DNA from: Weissella ceti
GTDB lineage: Bacteria > Bacillota > Bacilli > Lactobacillales > Lactobacillaceae
Reading direction: 5' to 3'
DNA: 64,000 nucleotides
Assembly: GCF_018394055.1 (NCBI RefSeq)
Contig: NZ_CP074441.1
Coordinates: forward strand, 744,001-808,000
Below the pieces are notes generated by a model, which was given only the letters and a program-made list of their open reading frames with translations, was not told the origin of the DNA and did not search any database. Position 1 is the stretch's first letter, and each line of letters begins with the position of its first letter. The translations under genes were made by a program, and so were the position numbers. This document shows, piece by piece, positions 1-8,588 of the stretch.

Positions 1-340
1 CCAACGGAACCAACTTATCCATTGCATTACCGTTTTCCATTAGTGCATCAACAGTCACGCGTTTGTCGTCAAATAAATCTGCAATCAATTCCAAACGGCC
101 GCGCAGTACAGATGTACCAGTTGGCATATCAACAGTTTCAGGAACAGCTACATCATCCATGTTTTCTCCGTTGTTTGCTCGATTGACGTAATCTTCAAAC
201 TCAGCTTGTTTAGCGAAAGCAACAGTTAGCTTCTCTTCGAATTCCAACCAACTAAACACGCTTTTCAATGGGATAAAATCTTGCGAAACGACCTCGTCTT
301 TGCCTGTTTCTTGATTACGAATCTTAATTTCTAACATCAT
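1..340 (-). CDS. Tail assembly chaperone (partial, C-terminus off window)
   Basis: The reading frame opens at 340 behind an AGGAGGAAGT ribosome site and runs off the left edge, so only about 113 residues are visible (MMLEIKIRNQETGKDEVV...). It lies directly downstream of the major tail protein. That position and the small acidic character fit the gpG-type tail assembly chaperone, which in siphophages is often extended by a programmed frameshift before the tape-measure gene. The frameshift site would be off the window. The call rests mainly on position and general look. Confidence 0.6.
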   Translation of the reverse strand, partial: MMLEIKIRNQETGKDEVVSQDFIPLKSVFSWLEFEEKLTVAFAKQAEFEDYVNRANNGENMDDVAVPETVDMPTGTSVLRGRLELIADLFDDKRVTVDALMENGNAMDKLVPL

Positions 341-411
341 TACTTCCTCCTCTTATATGTACAGGGCGTTCCACCCATTCGGCAGTCTATGCATACTGGC
401 TCAATCGGATA

Positions 412-1041
412 CTACTTATCAGAAGTCTTTACGGCTGCAACCTTTCCTGCAACAGCTTCGAACAACTTGTCCTTACCAGGACCATCTCCGATACGTGTAA
501 CAACTACTCCCCCGTCAAATTCAGAACCTGACTTGATGTAGTTTTGCGCTGAGAATGTGTATGCCGCACCTTCAGGCTTAAATTCTTCATCTGCGTCCAT
601 AGTCTTAGCTGAGAAACCTTCAGGACGTGACAGCACACCGTTCAACAACGCAATGTAAACCGGGTCTCCATTTGCTGTATGTGATTCAGCAATAATGGCC
701 ATCTTTGGTGCCTTAGTATCCTTACCCATAATGATGTTTCCATCAGTAGTGATAGTGCGCCCTAACCACTTAGCTTCAACTTCCATAGGAACATCAAGCA
801 ACGTCAAATCTGCTGTAACCTTTCCTGTCCCTTGGGCATTTTGGTAGTAAACAACGTCTGAAGCTGATACTTGCGTTGGTTCTTTTGACAAACCGTTCAG
901 CTTAATTTCTTGTGTCCCACCTTCACCTTCACGGCCTTCAACGACAAACTTTTCAACTGTTCCAGCTCCTGTTTGCATGAATACGTGCAAGCGTTGGAAC
1001 CCGTACAGAATTCCACTGTTCAATGTAAATGACTTAGCCAT
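412..1041 (-). CDS. Major tail protein
   Basis: A 209-residue protein starting MAKSFTLNSGILYGFQRLHV. In HK97-like siphophages the major tail protein forms the stacked rings of the tail tube and sits between the tail terminator gene and the tail chaperone gene, as here. Its length, single-domain beta-rich look and strong position support the call. The gene follows the DUF806-like gene with a 3-base gap, so it belongs to the late operon read leftwards. No catalytic motif is expected. Confidence 0.75.
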   Translation of the reverse strand: MAKSFTLNSGILYGFQRLHVFMQTGAGTVEKFVVEGREGEGGTQEIKLNGLSKEPTQVSASDVVYYQNAQGTGKVTADLTLLDVPMEVEAKWLGRTITTDGNIIMGKDTKAPKMAIIAESHTANGDPVYIALLNGVLSRPEGFSAKTMDADEEFKPEGAAYTFSAQNYIKSGSEFDGGVVVTRIGDGPGKDKLFEAVAGKVAAVKTSDK

Positions 1042-1044
1042 TCT

Positions 1045-1392
1045 CTAATTCTCCTTTGTTGTAAAACGATATCGACGCACTACTACTTGTAGGTAATCGA
1101 TTGCATCAGAAAAGGCGTCCCCAAATCTGAGAACGCCTTCCTTTAGTAATAATTTTTCAATCTTGTCTGAAACTTCCAGCGCCGTTTCAAAATAGCCAGC
1201 CTCCACATTAATTTGGAATTCAAACAATCGCTTGGTTGGCTTGTTACTTGCCCATTCCTTTGGTGACCCATAATTACCAGGAATAATCACAATATTTGCC
1301 CCGTCTTCGATTGGTTTAATGTCCTCTACAATGTGCAGTTTGGCTTTCTTGCCAGCGGTAAGTTCCATAATTTCAGCATTATCATTGATCAA
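1045..1392 (-). CDS. Tail terminator-like phage protein (DUF806-like)
   Basis: A 115-residue protein with an internal pattern (KPTKRLFEFQINVEAGY, then helix-rich YLQVVVRRYRF) like small phage tail-completion proteins of the DUF806 type in lactic acid bacterial phages. It lies between the gp10-like gene and the major tail protein gene, the usual place of the tail terminator that caps the tail tube before it joins the head. Family assignment is by resemblance and order only. Confidence 0.55.
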   Translation of the reverse strand: MINDNAEIMELTAGKKAKLHIVEDIKPIEDGANIVIIPGNYGSPKEWASNKPTKRLFEFQINVEAGYFETALEVSDKIEKLLLKEGVLRFGDAFSDAIDYLQVVVRRYRFTTKEN

Positions 1393-1412
1393 CTTGATAA
1401 CACTCCAGATAT

Positions 1413-1847
1413 CTACTTCTGCAACGATTTCACTACCGCCTTTCTAGCAATCATTCGTGCCGCTACTCCAATTGGCGCAAGCGTACTTTCTAGTTTTCCG
1501 AACCCCTTAGGACGTATGCGCCTAATGCCACCGTTCGTCTTACGGGCGTACCCGAATTCGTTCAAGTGGACTAATTTCACACGCTGTTTAGGACCTTTCC
1601 AACCAATTGATACGTATGTCACACCACCGATACCACCAGGCTTAACCTTGTAGGTCGTTTCTTTAACAGTTGCACCGGTATCTCGATAACTGCCTTCTAC
1701 TTCTTGCACAATTTTCTTACCAGCTTTACCAGCCTGTTTTGCAAAATCATTCGAAATATCGATAACAGCTTGTCGTCCTAACTTGCGCTCAACAGTCCTG
1801 AAGATGTCTTCAAGCCCGTGAACTTCGAATTTAGTACCATTCGCCAT
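1413..1847 (-). CDS. HK97 gp10-like head-tail/tail completion protein
   Basis: A 144-residue basic protein with the HK97_gp10 pattern: an N-terminal helix-rich part (GLEDIFRTVERKLG), then a basic beta segment with VSIGWKGPKQRVKLVHLNEFG. The LVHLNEFG stretch is typical of the family. It overlaps the upstream head-closure gene by one base, which suggests translational coupling. It acts during joining of head and tail. Confidence 0.7.
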   Translation of the reverse strand: MANGTKFEVHGLEDIFRTVERKLGRQAVIDISNDFAKQAGKAGKKIVQEVEGSYRDTGATVKETTYKVKPGGIGGVTYVSIGWKGPKQRVKLVHLNEFGYARKTNGGIRRIRPKGFGKLESTLAPIGVAARMIARKAVVKSLQK

Positions 1848-2251
1848 TAGCCCACCTCGTTGAATAAGCCTAGTGGTTGTTTCGTCTTGTGCACCAATAA
1901 CTTGACGTAACGACCGTTAGTTATGTCCGGAATAATTTCATCCACTTCAAAATAACCAACATTCCCCAATCTGATGTCGTTGATCTTAACGACCATACTC
2001 ACATCTAGAACAGTCTTGTTCAATTGAGGAATAACTAGTGTTAGAGACGTCTTTTCAAACTTCGCCCCAAGTAGAGCAATGTCTTTATTAGACGGCTTAT
2101 ACGCTAGTCCTAGTCCTTTATAAACCTTAGTCAACTTAAGCTTAGGCTTGCGCCCGTCATCAGCTAAATCGCGCTTAGAAAAGACGGTAAACGGCACATT
2201 CATCTCATTAGATTGGTATCGTTGATTTTTCTTACGCTTTGACTTGTCCAA
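1847..2251 (-). CDS. Phage head closure protein
   Basis: A 134-residue protein between the connector gene (overlap of 20 bases) and the gp10-like gene (one-base overlap). This is the usual place of the head-closure or stopper protein that seals the portal after DNA packaging. The central beta-rich segment (VVKINDIRLGNVGYFEVDEII) fits the small-barrel fold of such proteins. No diagnostic motif was recognised, so the call rests on order and size. Confidence 0.55.
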   Translation of the reverse strand: MDKSKRKKNQRYQSNEMNVPFTVFSKRDLADDGRKPKLKLTKVYKGLGLAYKPSNKDIALLGAKFEKTSLTLVIPQLNKTVLDVSMVVKINDIRLGNVGYFEVDEIIPDITNGRYVKLLVHKTKQPLGLFNEVG

Positions 2252-2546
2252 AACTCTCAGCTCCCGTCTTCAATGCCAGGTCATTAATTTCAGCCCGATA
2301 GTTATCAAAGAAGTATTCGCCTTGGTCGTTGAAAACGTACATAGCGCGAGCGATAATCAACTCTCGATAAGTAGCATTTGCTAGACTCTTCACACCTGTA
2401 AAATCTGTAATCAACTCTACTGATGCATCAAGAATAGCCTTTAAACGCTCATCTTCTTCATCGTGAAAAAGCTTTAACGCCTCTTTCAAAGCATCTAATA
2501 ACTTCTCAGATGTAAAGTCAGCGCTTAATGGTGTGTATTCACTCAT
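2232..2546 (-). CDS. Head-tail connector (gp6-like)
   Basis: A 104-residue helical protein. The pattern LKAILDASVELITDFTG then YRELIIARAMYVFN...YRAEINDLAL resembles the gp6-like connector family, which forms a ring under the portal. It is the first gene after the major capsid protein, exactly as in HK97-type phages. The ATG follows a GAGGGCG-like ribosome site. Confidence 0.7.
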   Translation of the reverse strand: MSEYTPLSADFTSEKLLDALKEALKLFHDEEDERLKAILDASVELITDFTGVKSLANATYRELIIARAMYVFNDQGEYFFDNYRAEINDLALKTGAESFGQVKA

Positions 2547-2565
2547 ATCACGCCCTCCTTATCGA

Positions 2566-3627
2566 CTACTTAGAAGCAGGCTTAGCCTTCTTTTCTTCCA
2601 AACCAGTTGGCACTTTGATTGCGTAAACGCGTGATGCGTTGTTATCGATTGCCTTACCTTCTGCGTATTGCTTAGCAATGTGCAAGTCCATGTCTTCCAT
2701 TGCCAAAGTTTGGTCGAATGTAGAGATAGTCAAACCACCACCGATAGCGGCAGTGTATCGTGAAGGAATGTAAGCAACCGCTTCACCTTGCTTAACACCT
2801 TGCGCAGGCACCAACTTCATTCCCATTGGGTAGTTTTCAACGTATACGCCAGATGCGTTTTGTACAGTAAATGCACCACGCAACAACACGTATTCAGTTG
2901 GTGAAACGGCTACATAAACGAACCCGTCAGTCTTCAAAACCTTGCCATTTTCAGCGATTGACAAGTCTTGTGCAATTTGTGCAACTTGCTTGATAACCTT
3001 GTCAGTATCTGCAAAGTCCAATGTTCCTGAAACTTCCTTCTTAGGGTAAGTAGTCTTACCATTTGCTACAGTTCCCTTGTTCAAGTCACGATCTAGACCG
3101 ATTGGCAAGTTAGACCCGTCACCAGAGATAAACGCTTCTTCCAAAGCAGTGGCCATAGCTTCAACAATTTGGTCGACAACGAACTTCTTAACCCAGTCTG
3201 GTCCAAAGTCCTTCAAGTCCTTAGGGATAGCAATAAAGGCAGTTAACTTGTTGTGCATACCGTCTTCTGATACAAAGTTAACGTCCAGTTGACCCTTGAT
3301 GTCTCCGAAGATGTCGCCCCATACAGCGTTACCAGAAGTTTCCGCCTTAATCATCTTCATACGCAAACCAGTGTTTTGCATGTTCAAAGTAGCTAGGAAT
3401 GGGTGGTCTTGTGACAATGCATCAAATACTTCGTTGATAGTATCTTCTGGCAACAAAGTAGCATCCTTAGTTCCTACTTCTGTGTTCACATCATTAAAGA
3501 ACTTACGTTCAGCAGCAGACATCTTCACTCCTGATGCCTTACCTGCTTGAGCGTCAGCAACCGCATCAGCTACCATGTTCTTCATCTTTTCTTCAAACAA
3601 TTCTTGTGGTGTTTGTTCCAAGTTCAT
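2566..3627 (-). CDS. Major capsid protein, HK97 fold
   Basis: A 353-residue protein. Its N-terminal delta-like region is short (about 40 residues), followed by the segment EVGTKDATLLPEDTINEVFD that opens the HK97-fold core. Later segments (QIVEAMATALEEAFISGDG, then GLTISTFDQTLAMEDM) match the backbone helix and the P-domain region of siphophage capsid proteins. It sits right after the protease gene. The short N-terminal region suggests that scaffolding is supplied elsewhere, possibly by the acidic tail of the protease gene. Confidence 0.9.
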   Translation of the reverse strand: MNLEQTPQELFEEKMKNMVADAVADAQAGKASGVKMSAAERKFFNDVNTEVGTKDATLLPEDTINEVFDALSQDHPFLATLNMQNTGLRMKMIKAETSGNAVWGDIFGDIKGQLDVNFVSEDGMHNKLTAFIAIPKDLKDFGPDWVKKFVVDQIVEAMATALEEAFISGDGSNLPIGLDRDLNKGTVANGKTTYPKKEVSGTLDFADTDKVIKQVAQIAQDLSIAENGKVLKTDGFVYVAVSPTEYVLLRGAFTVQNASGVYVENYPMGMKLVPAQGVKQGEAVAYIPSRYTAAIGGGLTISTFDQTLAMEDMDLHIAKQYAEGKAIDNNASRVYAIKVPTGLEEKKAKPASK

Positions 3628-3645
3628 AATTAAATTCTCCTTTTA

Positions 3646-3885
3646 TTAAGCGAATAGCTTTTCCATTACAGCGTTAACAATCTCTTCATTAGACAGTTCA
3701 TTTTCAACTGGGGCAGTAGGTTGTTCTTCCTTTTCAGGCGTCGCTTCCTCTTCTGTTTCCTCAGTTTCCATAGCTTTTTCAATATCATCCAAGCGTCCGT
3801 CAATCTTCTTCAGAAACGCTAGAATTTCAGCCATATCTACTTCTTCTGTCTTTACTTCAACGTCCGTCTTTGTTTCTTCTGGCAT
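3646..3885 (-). CDS. Possible nested in-frame scaffold protein
   Basis: Inside the protease gene, an ATG at 3885 is preceded by AAAGGAGAAGGT, a strong ribosome site at good spacing. Starting there gives a 79-residue acidic, helical product identical to the protease C-terminus (MPEETKTDVE...). Lambda-type phages make their scaffold this way from within the protease gene. The site is seen in the sequence; its use is inference. Confidence 0.4.
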   Translation of the reverse strand: MPEETKTDVEVKTEEVDMAEILAFLKKIDGRLDDIEKAMETEETEEEATPEKEEQPTAPVENELSNEEIVNAVMEKLFA

Positions 3886-4422
3886 ACCTTCTCCTTTCAC
3901 TTGCGCTACCATTTGCGCATCATCTTCCTCATACATCAGAGCATTGGCGAAACCAAGCTTGATAGCTTCTCCCGCACTGATATACGTTTCGTCTTGCATC
4001 ATCGTTCGCAACTTCTCACGATCTAACCCCGTACGTAAAACATAAGCATTCAAGATACCTTCATTGACCACATTCAAGGCATCATCATTAGCGCTCCCAT
4101 AAGCGTTATGAATCATGAAATAAGAAACGGGAGACATCTTAACAACATCCCCCGCGCATGCAATAACACTAGCTGCACTACCTGCGAAACCAGTGATATT
4201 AATATGAATTTCCTTATCGCTTGAACGCAACAAGTTGTAAATCTCACTGCCAGCAAACACTTCGCCACCACCTGAATTCAGGTTAATTTCCACAGTGTCA
4301 CTATCCTCATTTGCCAACGCTTCACGCACATCTTGTGGTGTCGTTGCTGTCTTTTGACTAGCGTCAGCACGCATGTACTCAGCCGTCTCTTCACTAGCAA
4401 TTGTTCCTTTAATCTCAATCAT
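3646..4422 (-). CDS. ClpP-like prohead protease with acidic C-terminal scaffold-like domain
   Basis: A 258-residue protein. Residues 1 to about 175 form a ClpP-type serine protease: INLNSGGGEVFAGSEIY, the nucleophile region GFAGSAASVIAC (Ser), and the histidine in FMIHNAYG. The last 80 residues are strongly acidic and coiled (ETEETEEEATPEKEE), like a scaffolding domain. The gene overlaps the portal gene by four bases. It would mature the prohead after assembly. Confidence 0.85.
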   Translation of the reverse strand: MIEIKGTIASEETAEYMRADASQKTATTPQDVREALANEDSDTVEINLNSGGGEVFAGSEIYNLLRSSDKEIHINITGFAGSAASVIACAGDVVKMSPVSYFMIHNAYGSANDDALNVVNEGILNAYVLRTGLDREKLRTMMQDETYISAGEAIKLGFANALMYEEDDAQMVAQVKGEGMPEETKTDVEVKTEEVDMAEILAFLKKIDGRLDDIEKAMETEETEEEATPEKEEQPTAPVENELSNEEIVNAVMEKLFA

Positions 4423-5510
4423 TCTTCTTCTCCTTTCGCCGCATAATTCTTAGTCAGAACAAACTCATCCCCGCCTTCAACAGGTGGTAGGTCAAAGTAA
4501 CCGGCCACCATATTACGGGTTAGAACACCAGATGAGATTAGTTTGTCAGCCTGTTCAGCCATTTCAAAGATTGAATGGTCGTGATGGAATGACATCTTAA
4601 TCTCCATACCTAGCTTTTGTTCAACTTCGCTATTAAGCAATGTCAGGATAGGACGAACAACGTTTTGACGATAAGTAGCCAACGCGCCTGAGTTATCAGC
4701 TTGTTCTCCATACAACAAAGCAACAGGTATACCTAATACACTTGCTGCATCAAGTACTACCATCTTCTTCAATTTCGCTAGTTCATCAGCCCCGAAAGAC
4801 TGATTAACTCCAGATTTGAAGTTTTGCTCTTCATACGAAAGCCCCTTTAACTGGGGAATGATTGCAACTTCATTTGTCTCAACACTCTTCCTAATCTTAC
4901 TGATTGTTTTAGACATAATCTCAGCTTCGTTTTCCTTAGCGAAGTTATTATTACCCTCAACTTTCAGCAACGCGCGTAATTGATTCTTACGCTTAGCATT
5001 CCCCATGATGTAGGCATAAAGAGCGTCTAACTCACGATTGAAATTATCAAAATTTCGTTGCCACATCTCAGATGACAACGTCATATGCCATACATCTTCA
5101 TGTTTGAACTCACGCTTAAACGTAAATTCGCCTACGGTGACGTGTTTGTACTTGTTGCCATAATTAGTTGACTCTTCAACCGTGAAACTATCAGCAATCA
5201 GTAACTCTTTACTTGAGTTGGTAACGACCAACACTTCGTTCTCGTTGACTAACTTGTACACAACATCACGCCAAAACTCAGATGCGTTCTGGTTTTTATT
5301 AGGTGCCACATTCAATCGTTTGTATACAGCTTTGCGTTCAACGTCCGCCTTCACACTCATAAACGAACGAGCGATATAATTAGCAACAATCGTCATACCA
5401 TAATCAGTCAGTGACGATCGAACGCCTGTAAAAAAATCATTGATGACAATTTCATCAGATGATGGGTCCCGACTGTTACCCTTGAGAACTAGCTTTGAAA
5501 ACCAATTCAT
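4419..5510 (-). CDS. Portal protein (HK97-type)
   Basis: A 363-residue Phage_portal family protein. It includes the family-like segments ASEFWRDVVYKLVNENEVLV, DVWHMTLSSEMW and LDAASVLGIPVALLYGEQADNSGALA. The portal forms the dodecameric ring at one capsid vertex through which DNA is pumped. It overlaps the terminase gene by one base and the protease gene by four, so translation is probably coupled. Confidence 0.88.
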   Translation of the reverse strand: MNWFSKLVLKGNSRDPSSDEIVINDFFTGVRSSLTDYGMTIVANYIARSFMSVKADVERKAVYKRLNVAPNKNQNASEFWRDVVYKLVNENEVLVVTNSSKELLIADSFTVEESTNYGNKYKHVTVGEFTFKREFKHEDVWHMTLSSEMWQRNFDNFNRELDALYAYIMGNAKRKNQLRALLKVEGNNNFAKENEAEIMSKTISKIRKSVETNEVAIIPQLKGLSYEEQNFKSGVNQSFGADELAKLKKMVVLDAASVLGIPVALLYGEQADNSGALATYRQNVVRPILTLLNSEVEQKLGMEIKMSFHHDHSIFEMAEQADKLISSGVLTRNMVAGYFDLPPVEGGDEFVLTKNYAAKGEEE

Positions 5511-7204
5511 TAAAAGTCCACCTCCATAAATGTATTGAAAGCCGCGTCCATATTGACCGCCTCCTCTAACTCATCAGCACGGTACATAGCGAAAACAAAG
5601 GCCATAAATCCATCTGTCTTTCGCCTACGTTCTTCCCGTTTCAAGTACTCATGTCGTCCCTCGGAAGTCGTGTTGACCAGGACGTTCCATGTGTACCAAC
5701 GCATTAGAGGAACATCTCCCCACGCGAACTCTTTGTTAGCAAAACCTGCTTCAATTCGTGGTGCCAGCAAAGCTGATACAGATTTAGAACTACGGATAAC
5801 ATCGAAATTGTCATATCCGGATACTAAAAAGGACTGACGTAAATAGTCAGCCCGAAAGGTATCTAAAACAATTCTGTCAATGTTATATGTATCTCGCCTT
5901 GTATCAAACCAATCTACAACCACACTTGCATCAATAGTTGGTGTATCTAGCACAGTTAAATCGCCTTTGCTCTCCCATTCTTTCAATGGTGCAAAGACAC
6001 GGCTGCCTTTAATGTCATTAGCTGGGATATTGTATCCCATGTGCTTTTCAACAAAATCTTTAGTAGCGAATGAATGTGTTTTCCAGACGTACTTACCATC
6101 AACTTTGAACAGAAGTCCAACAGCCGTGAAGTCACGCACACTTGAGAAATCAACAGCCCCAATGGCCATACTTCCTGCCGGAACTTCAATCTCTTGATTA
6201 GTTGCGGTAATCTCTTCTTTCGTGGCAACATTCTTAGTCGTATCAGTAGCTGGTAAGTTCATACGCTTAGTCAAAAACTCAGCACGTTTGCTATCATCTT
6301 CTGACATACTCTTGTGTTGTTTCTTAATCTTATCGAATAGTCGGGCGCCATAATTAGAGAGTGGCTTAACCAACATTGGGTTAGCTAACTCCCACTTCTC
6401 TGGATCATCAACTTCACTTTCATCATCAAGTTGAGCAATGATAGGTAGTAGAGTATCTGGCGTTTCTTCTCCCGCCAATACCTTATCTGCTAAGTCTAGT
6501 TGTTTGTCCATAAATCCACCGCGGACATATCCCATTGATCCAATCATCAAAGAACGACTTTCCGCAACTTTACCAAGTCCGCTTTCGAACACGTTAACAA
6601 TGGCATCATTTTCATAGGCGTGAATTTCATCAAACACGACCAGACTGTCACGGGCCCCGTCCTTAGTCTTAGCATTAGACGTTCGGGGGGTAATTGATCC
6701 ATGCATTTGCTTGCTAGTAATCTTCTGTTTCAAATGCTCAAACATCTTATTAAGGACATCATCATCTTCAATAGCCTGATAAATTTCATCTACCGAAGTC
6801 TTCGCTTGATCAAGAGAGTTAGCGACGATACCTACATTGTAGTTACGAATACCGTTCAACTCTGAGATAAGAAAAGCTGCTAACGTAGATGTCCAACCAT
6901 TCTTTCCCGCTCCACGACCTAGTACCAATAATATGCGGTCAAAGAATGGCTCTCCTGTGTCTTTTCTATATAAGAAGATAAGTGCATCACAGAATTTCTG
7001 GAAGTCGGTGTGTGCAAAAAAGTGGCGCTCTGAGAAATTAACCAAACGATTAATCTTCTGTTCGTCAAAATACAAATCATCTCGAGTTAATACGTCACGT
7101 TCCAACATCTCAATCAACTTAATGCGTCTCTTATTAAGCTTTATGTCACCATTGCGATACGATTGAATGTAATTATCTACATATTTATTCGTAAGCATCG
7201 ACAT
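5510..7204 (-). CDS. terL: Terminase large subunit
   Basis: A 564-residue terminase of the type common in cos-type siphophages of Gram-positive hosts. The Walker A motif GRGAGKNG lies near residue 97 and Walker B VVFDEIHAYEND near residue 190. The C-terminal nuclease carries acidic residues in AVDFSSVRDFTAVG and RIVLDTFRAD. It translocates and cuts DNA. It overlaps the terS end by 20 bases. The HNH gene nearby is expected to take part in cos cutting. Confidence 0.93.
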   Translation of the reverse strand: MSMLTNKYVDNYIQSYRNGDIKLNKRRIKLIEMLERDVLTRDDLYFDEQKINRLVNFSERHFFAHTDFQKFCDALIFLYRKDTGEPFFDRILLVLGRGAGKNGWTSTLAAFLISELNGIRNYNVGIVANSLDQAKTSVDEIYQAIEDDDVLNKMFEHLKQKITSKQMHGSITPRTSNAKTKDGARDSLVVFDEIHAYENDAIVNVFESGLGKVAESRSLMIGSMGYVRGGFMDKQLDLADKVLAGEETPDTLLPIIAQLDDESEVDDPEKWELANPMLVKPLSNYGARLFDKIKKQHKSMSEDDSKRAEFLTKRMNLPATDTTKNVATKEEITATNQEIEVPAGSMAIGAVDFSSVRDFTAVGLLFKVDGKYVWKTHSFATKDFVEKHMGYNIPANDIKGSRVFAPLKEWESKGDLTVLDTPTIDASVVVDWFDTRRDTYNIDRIVLDTFRADYLRQSFLVSGYDNFDVIRSSKSVSALLAPRIEAGFANKEFAWGDVPLMRWYTWNVLVNTTSEGRHEYLKREERRRKTDGFMAFVFAMYRADELEEAVNMDAAFNTFMEVDF

Positions 7205-7523
7205 TTACCCCCGTGGTTTCGGGCGCTTTATAATCAAGAACACTCTTAGCATCTAGTCCCAACGTTTTGAGAATGTTATTCATGGCCGTATTAATCTTCT
7301 GCTTTTCCGTCACGGCTGGATTTACCTTTCTGTAGATCTCATTACCGCCAACAACGTCAATCATCACGCCATTCTTCTTAATCTCATCGTCAAGCGCAAT
7401 CAAATCTTCGTTGAATTGTCCGTAACGCTTGATTAAATCTTCTTCGTATGCTGTAATTGTCCTAACAGCACGAATACCCGCAGAAAGACTAGATTCCACT
7501 TGGTTTCTGGTCTTTTTTTGCAT
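7185..7523 (-). CDS. terS: Terminase small subunit (P27-like)
   Basis: A 112-residue helical protein immediately upstream of terL, with a C-terminal segment resembling P27-family terminase small subunits (KINTAMNNILKTLGLDAKS). It would recognise the cos region that lies just upstream (7553-7620). The ribosome site AGAAAGGGGGTGGGGGT precedes the ATG. Confidence 0.8.
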   Translation of the reverse strand: MQKKTRNQVESSLSAGIRAVRTITAYEEDLIKRYGQFNEDLIALDDEIKKNGVMIDVVGGNEIYRKVNPAVTEKQKINTAMNNILKTLGLDAKSVLDYKAPETTGVNVDAYE

Positions 7524-7552
7524 ACCCCCACCCCCTTTCTGTAAAAATCACT

Positions 7553-7620
7553 CTTTTTCATAGAATCGACCCACTCCCCCCGGTTCTCCAACGTTCGTTT
7601 TTTTCGAATTTTTTCGACGG
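7553..7620. other. Putative cos packaging site of the prophage
   Basis: This non-coding stretch between the HNH and terS genes is where cos lies in phages of this layout. It holds CTTTTTCATAGAATCGACC, a run of C, GGTT, then ACGTTCG and a T run, followed by a G-rich block. The same elements in the same order and orientation recur in the second integrated element at 51733-51781, which argues for a functional packaging sequence. The exact nick position cannot be read off. Confidence 0.65.
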
Positions 7621-7657
7621 GGGGGGATTTTATTATTCGTATGTTTCTATCAACTTC

Positions 7658-7990
7658 TCAACCAAACCACTCATCACTATCACCGTTGCGTTTACGCATC
7701 ATAGAACGATACTTGTCATGCTTAGCGTTGTGACACATACGACACAGCGACTGTAGGTTACTTGCATCAAGAACCAAGTCAGGTCTATCAATAATAGATA
7801 GTATGTGGTCTACCTCGATAACTACATCAGGCATGCGATCAGTTGTGATAACACCATCAGCTCTACAACTCAAACACTCATGGTGGTCACGCTCTACCAC
7901 TTGGTTACGCAACTCACGCCATCTCTTACTACGATAGAAACGAACTCTATCAGCTCGGTCATAGAACGTCTTAGGTACATCACTACGCAT
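7658..7990 (-). CDS. HNH homing-type endonuclease, packaging-associated
   Basis: About 110 residues with a classic HNH fold: a CLSC zinc pair, the IEVDHILSI motif with the first histidine, NLQSLC, and the second zinc pair CRMCHNAKH. The start at 7990 follows GAGAGGTGATAGCG; the frame runs further upstream but without a better site. In cos phages with this gene next to terS, the HNH protein helps terminase cut cos. A close match to the cos-flanking arrangement makes that role likely here. Confidence 0.9.
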   Translation of the reverse strand: MRSDVPKTFYDRADRVRFYRSKRWRELRNQVVERDHHECLSCRADGVITTDRMPDVVIEVDHILSIIDRPDLVLDASNLQSLCRMCHNAKHDKYRSMMRKRNGDSDEWFG

Positions 7991-8090
7991 CGCTATCACC
8001 TCTCTTGAACACACATGTTTATTTGCGCCTCTATTTTTTGGCCATAAAAAAGAGCAACCGTTTTTTAACAGCTACTCTTTTGAAACCAAT

Positions 8091-8166
8091 TAGCAGTGAC
8101 GGAATCGAACCGTCATATTTACGGGACTGTTGTGCTAGCTCCTCACCCGATTGCCCTCACGTTATG
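8091..8166 (-). ncRNA. tRNA-like element or decayed tRNA
   Basis: On the minus strand a perfect T-arm (GACGG TTCGATT CCGTC) is followed by an acceptor-like ACTGCTA. A normal-length tRNA would begin near 8166, but its acceptor and anticodon stems do not pair well. A shorter structure does: TAGCA at 8137-8133 pairs with TGCTA at 8095-8091, leaving an acceptor-like stem plus T-arm only. Either a decayed phage tRNA or a tRNA-like structure. Confidence 0.35.
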
Positions 8167-8345
8167 ACGCTATCTCATGTGATACTCTGCCACCATTGAA
8201 TAAATTAGATCGCTCGACCGGCATACCAATTCACGACACATCTCTTTTTTTACAAGTAATTTAAGTTAGCGTGAAATATTGTCGTCTTTTGTTCATACCT
8301 AATTATCGAACAATATCATAATACCCCGTTTACCCCGCCTTACGG

Positions 8346-8378
8346 CCGAACGTTTTCCGAACACTCCCCGAACGTTTT
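8346..8378. repeat. Three tandem 11-bp repeats (CCGAAC...)
   Basis: Units CCGAACGTTTT, CCGAACACTCC and CCGAACGTTTT start at 8346, 8357 and 8368, exactly one helical turn apart. The palindromic heart CGAACGTT recurs as AACGTTCG inside the putative cos site (7590-7597). Such phased repeats usually bind a protein, here possibly the late regulator or TerS. Confidence 0.5.
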
Positions 8379-8390
8379 GAACAAAGAAAA

Positions 8391-8416
8391 AAGCACCCGA
8401 ACTTAATCGAGTGCCT
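8391..8416 (-). terminator. Terminator after the small HTH gene
   Basis: Read on the minus strand, GCACTCGA pairs with TTCGGGTGC (two G-U pairs) and is followed by a run of six T. The stop codon of the HTH gene lies inside the stem. Confidence 0.7.
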
Positions 8417-8588
8417 TATCATAAACTTCTTCTAATTTTTCAGCGAATGCCAGGCTAATATCATCGATCGAATTCTTACCACTTCGTAGACGACCAATCT
8501 TACTTGCATTTATTCCGTATTCTTTATTCAATGCATACGATGATAAATCACTATCCAGCACCGCCTGAACTTTATCCCTTAATTTCAT
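8403..8588 (-). CDS. Small HTH DNA-binding protein
   Basis: 61 residues from the ATG at 8588, which overlaps the TGA of the upstream peptide gene (TGATG), so the two are likely coupled. The segment SSYALNKEYGINASKIGRLR reads as a helix-turn-helix of the XRE or phage-regulator kind. It stands alone between the toxin-like peptide and the late genes. Target unknown. Confidence 0.6.
   Translation of the reverse strand: MKLRDKVQAVLDSDLSSYALNKEYGINASKIGRLRSGKNSIDDISLAFAEKLEEVYDKALD

Larger units (their letters stand above)
8015..8402. other. Non-coding interval between HNH and the small HTH gene
   Basis: No convincing gene was found in these 388 bases. They hold the tRNA-like element (8091-8166), three 11-bp tandem repeats (8346-8378) and a terminator (8391-8416), described separately. 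The rest is AT-rich sequence that may include the late promoter for the packaging and structural operon, but no clear -35/-10 pair was recognised. Confidence 0.5.
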
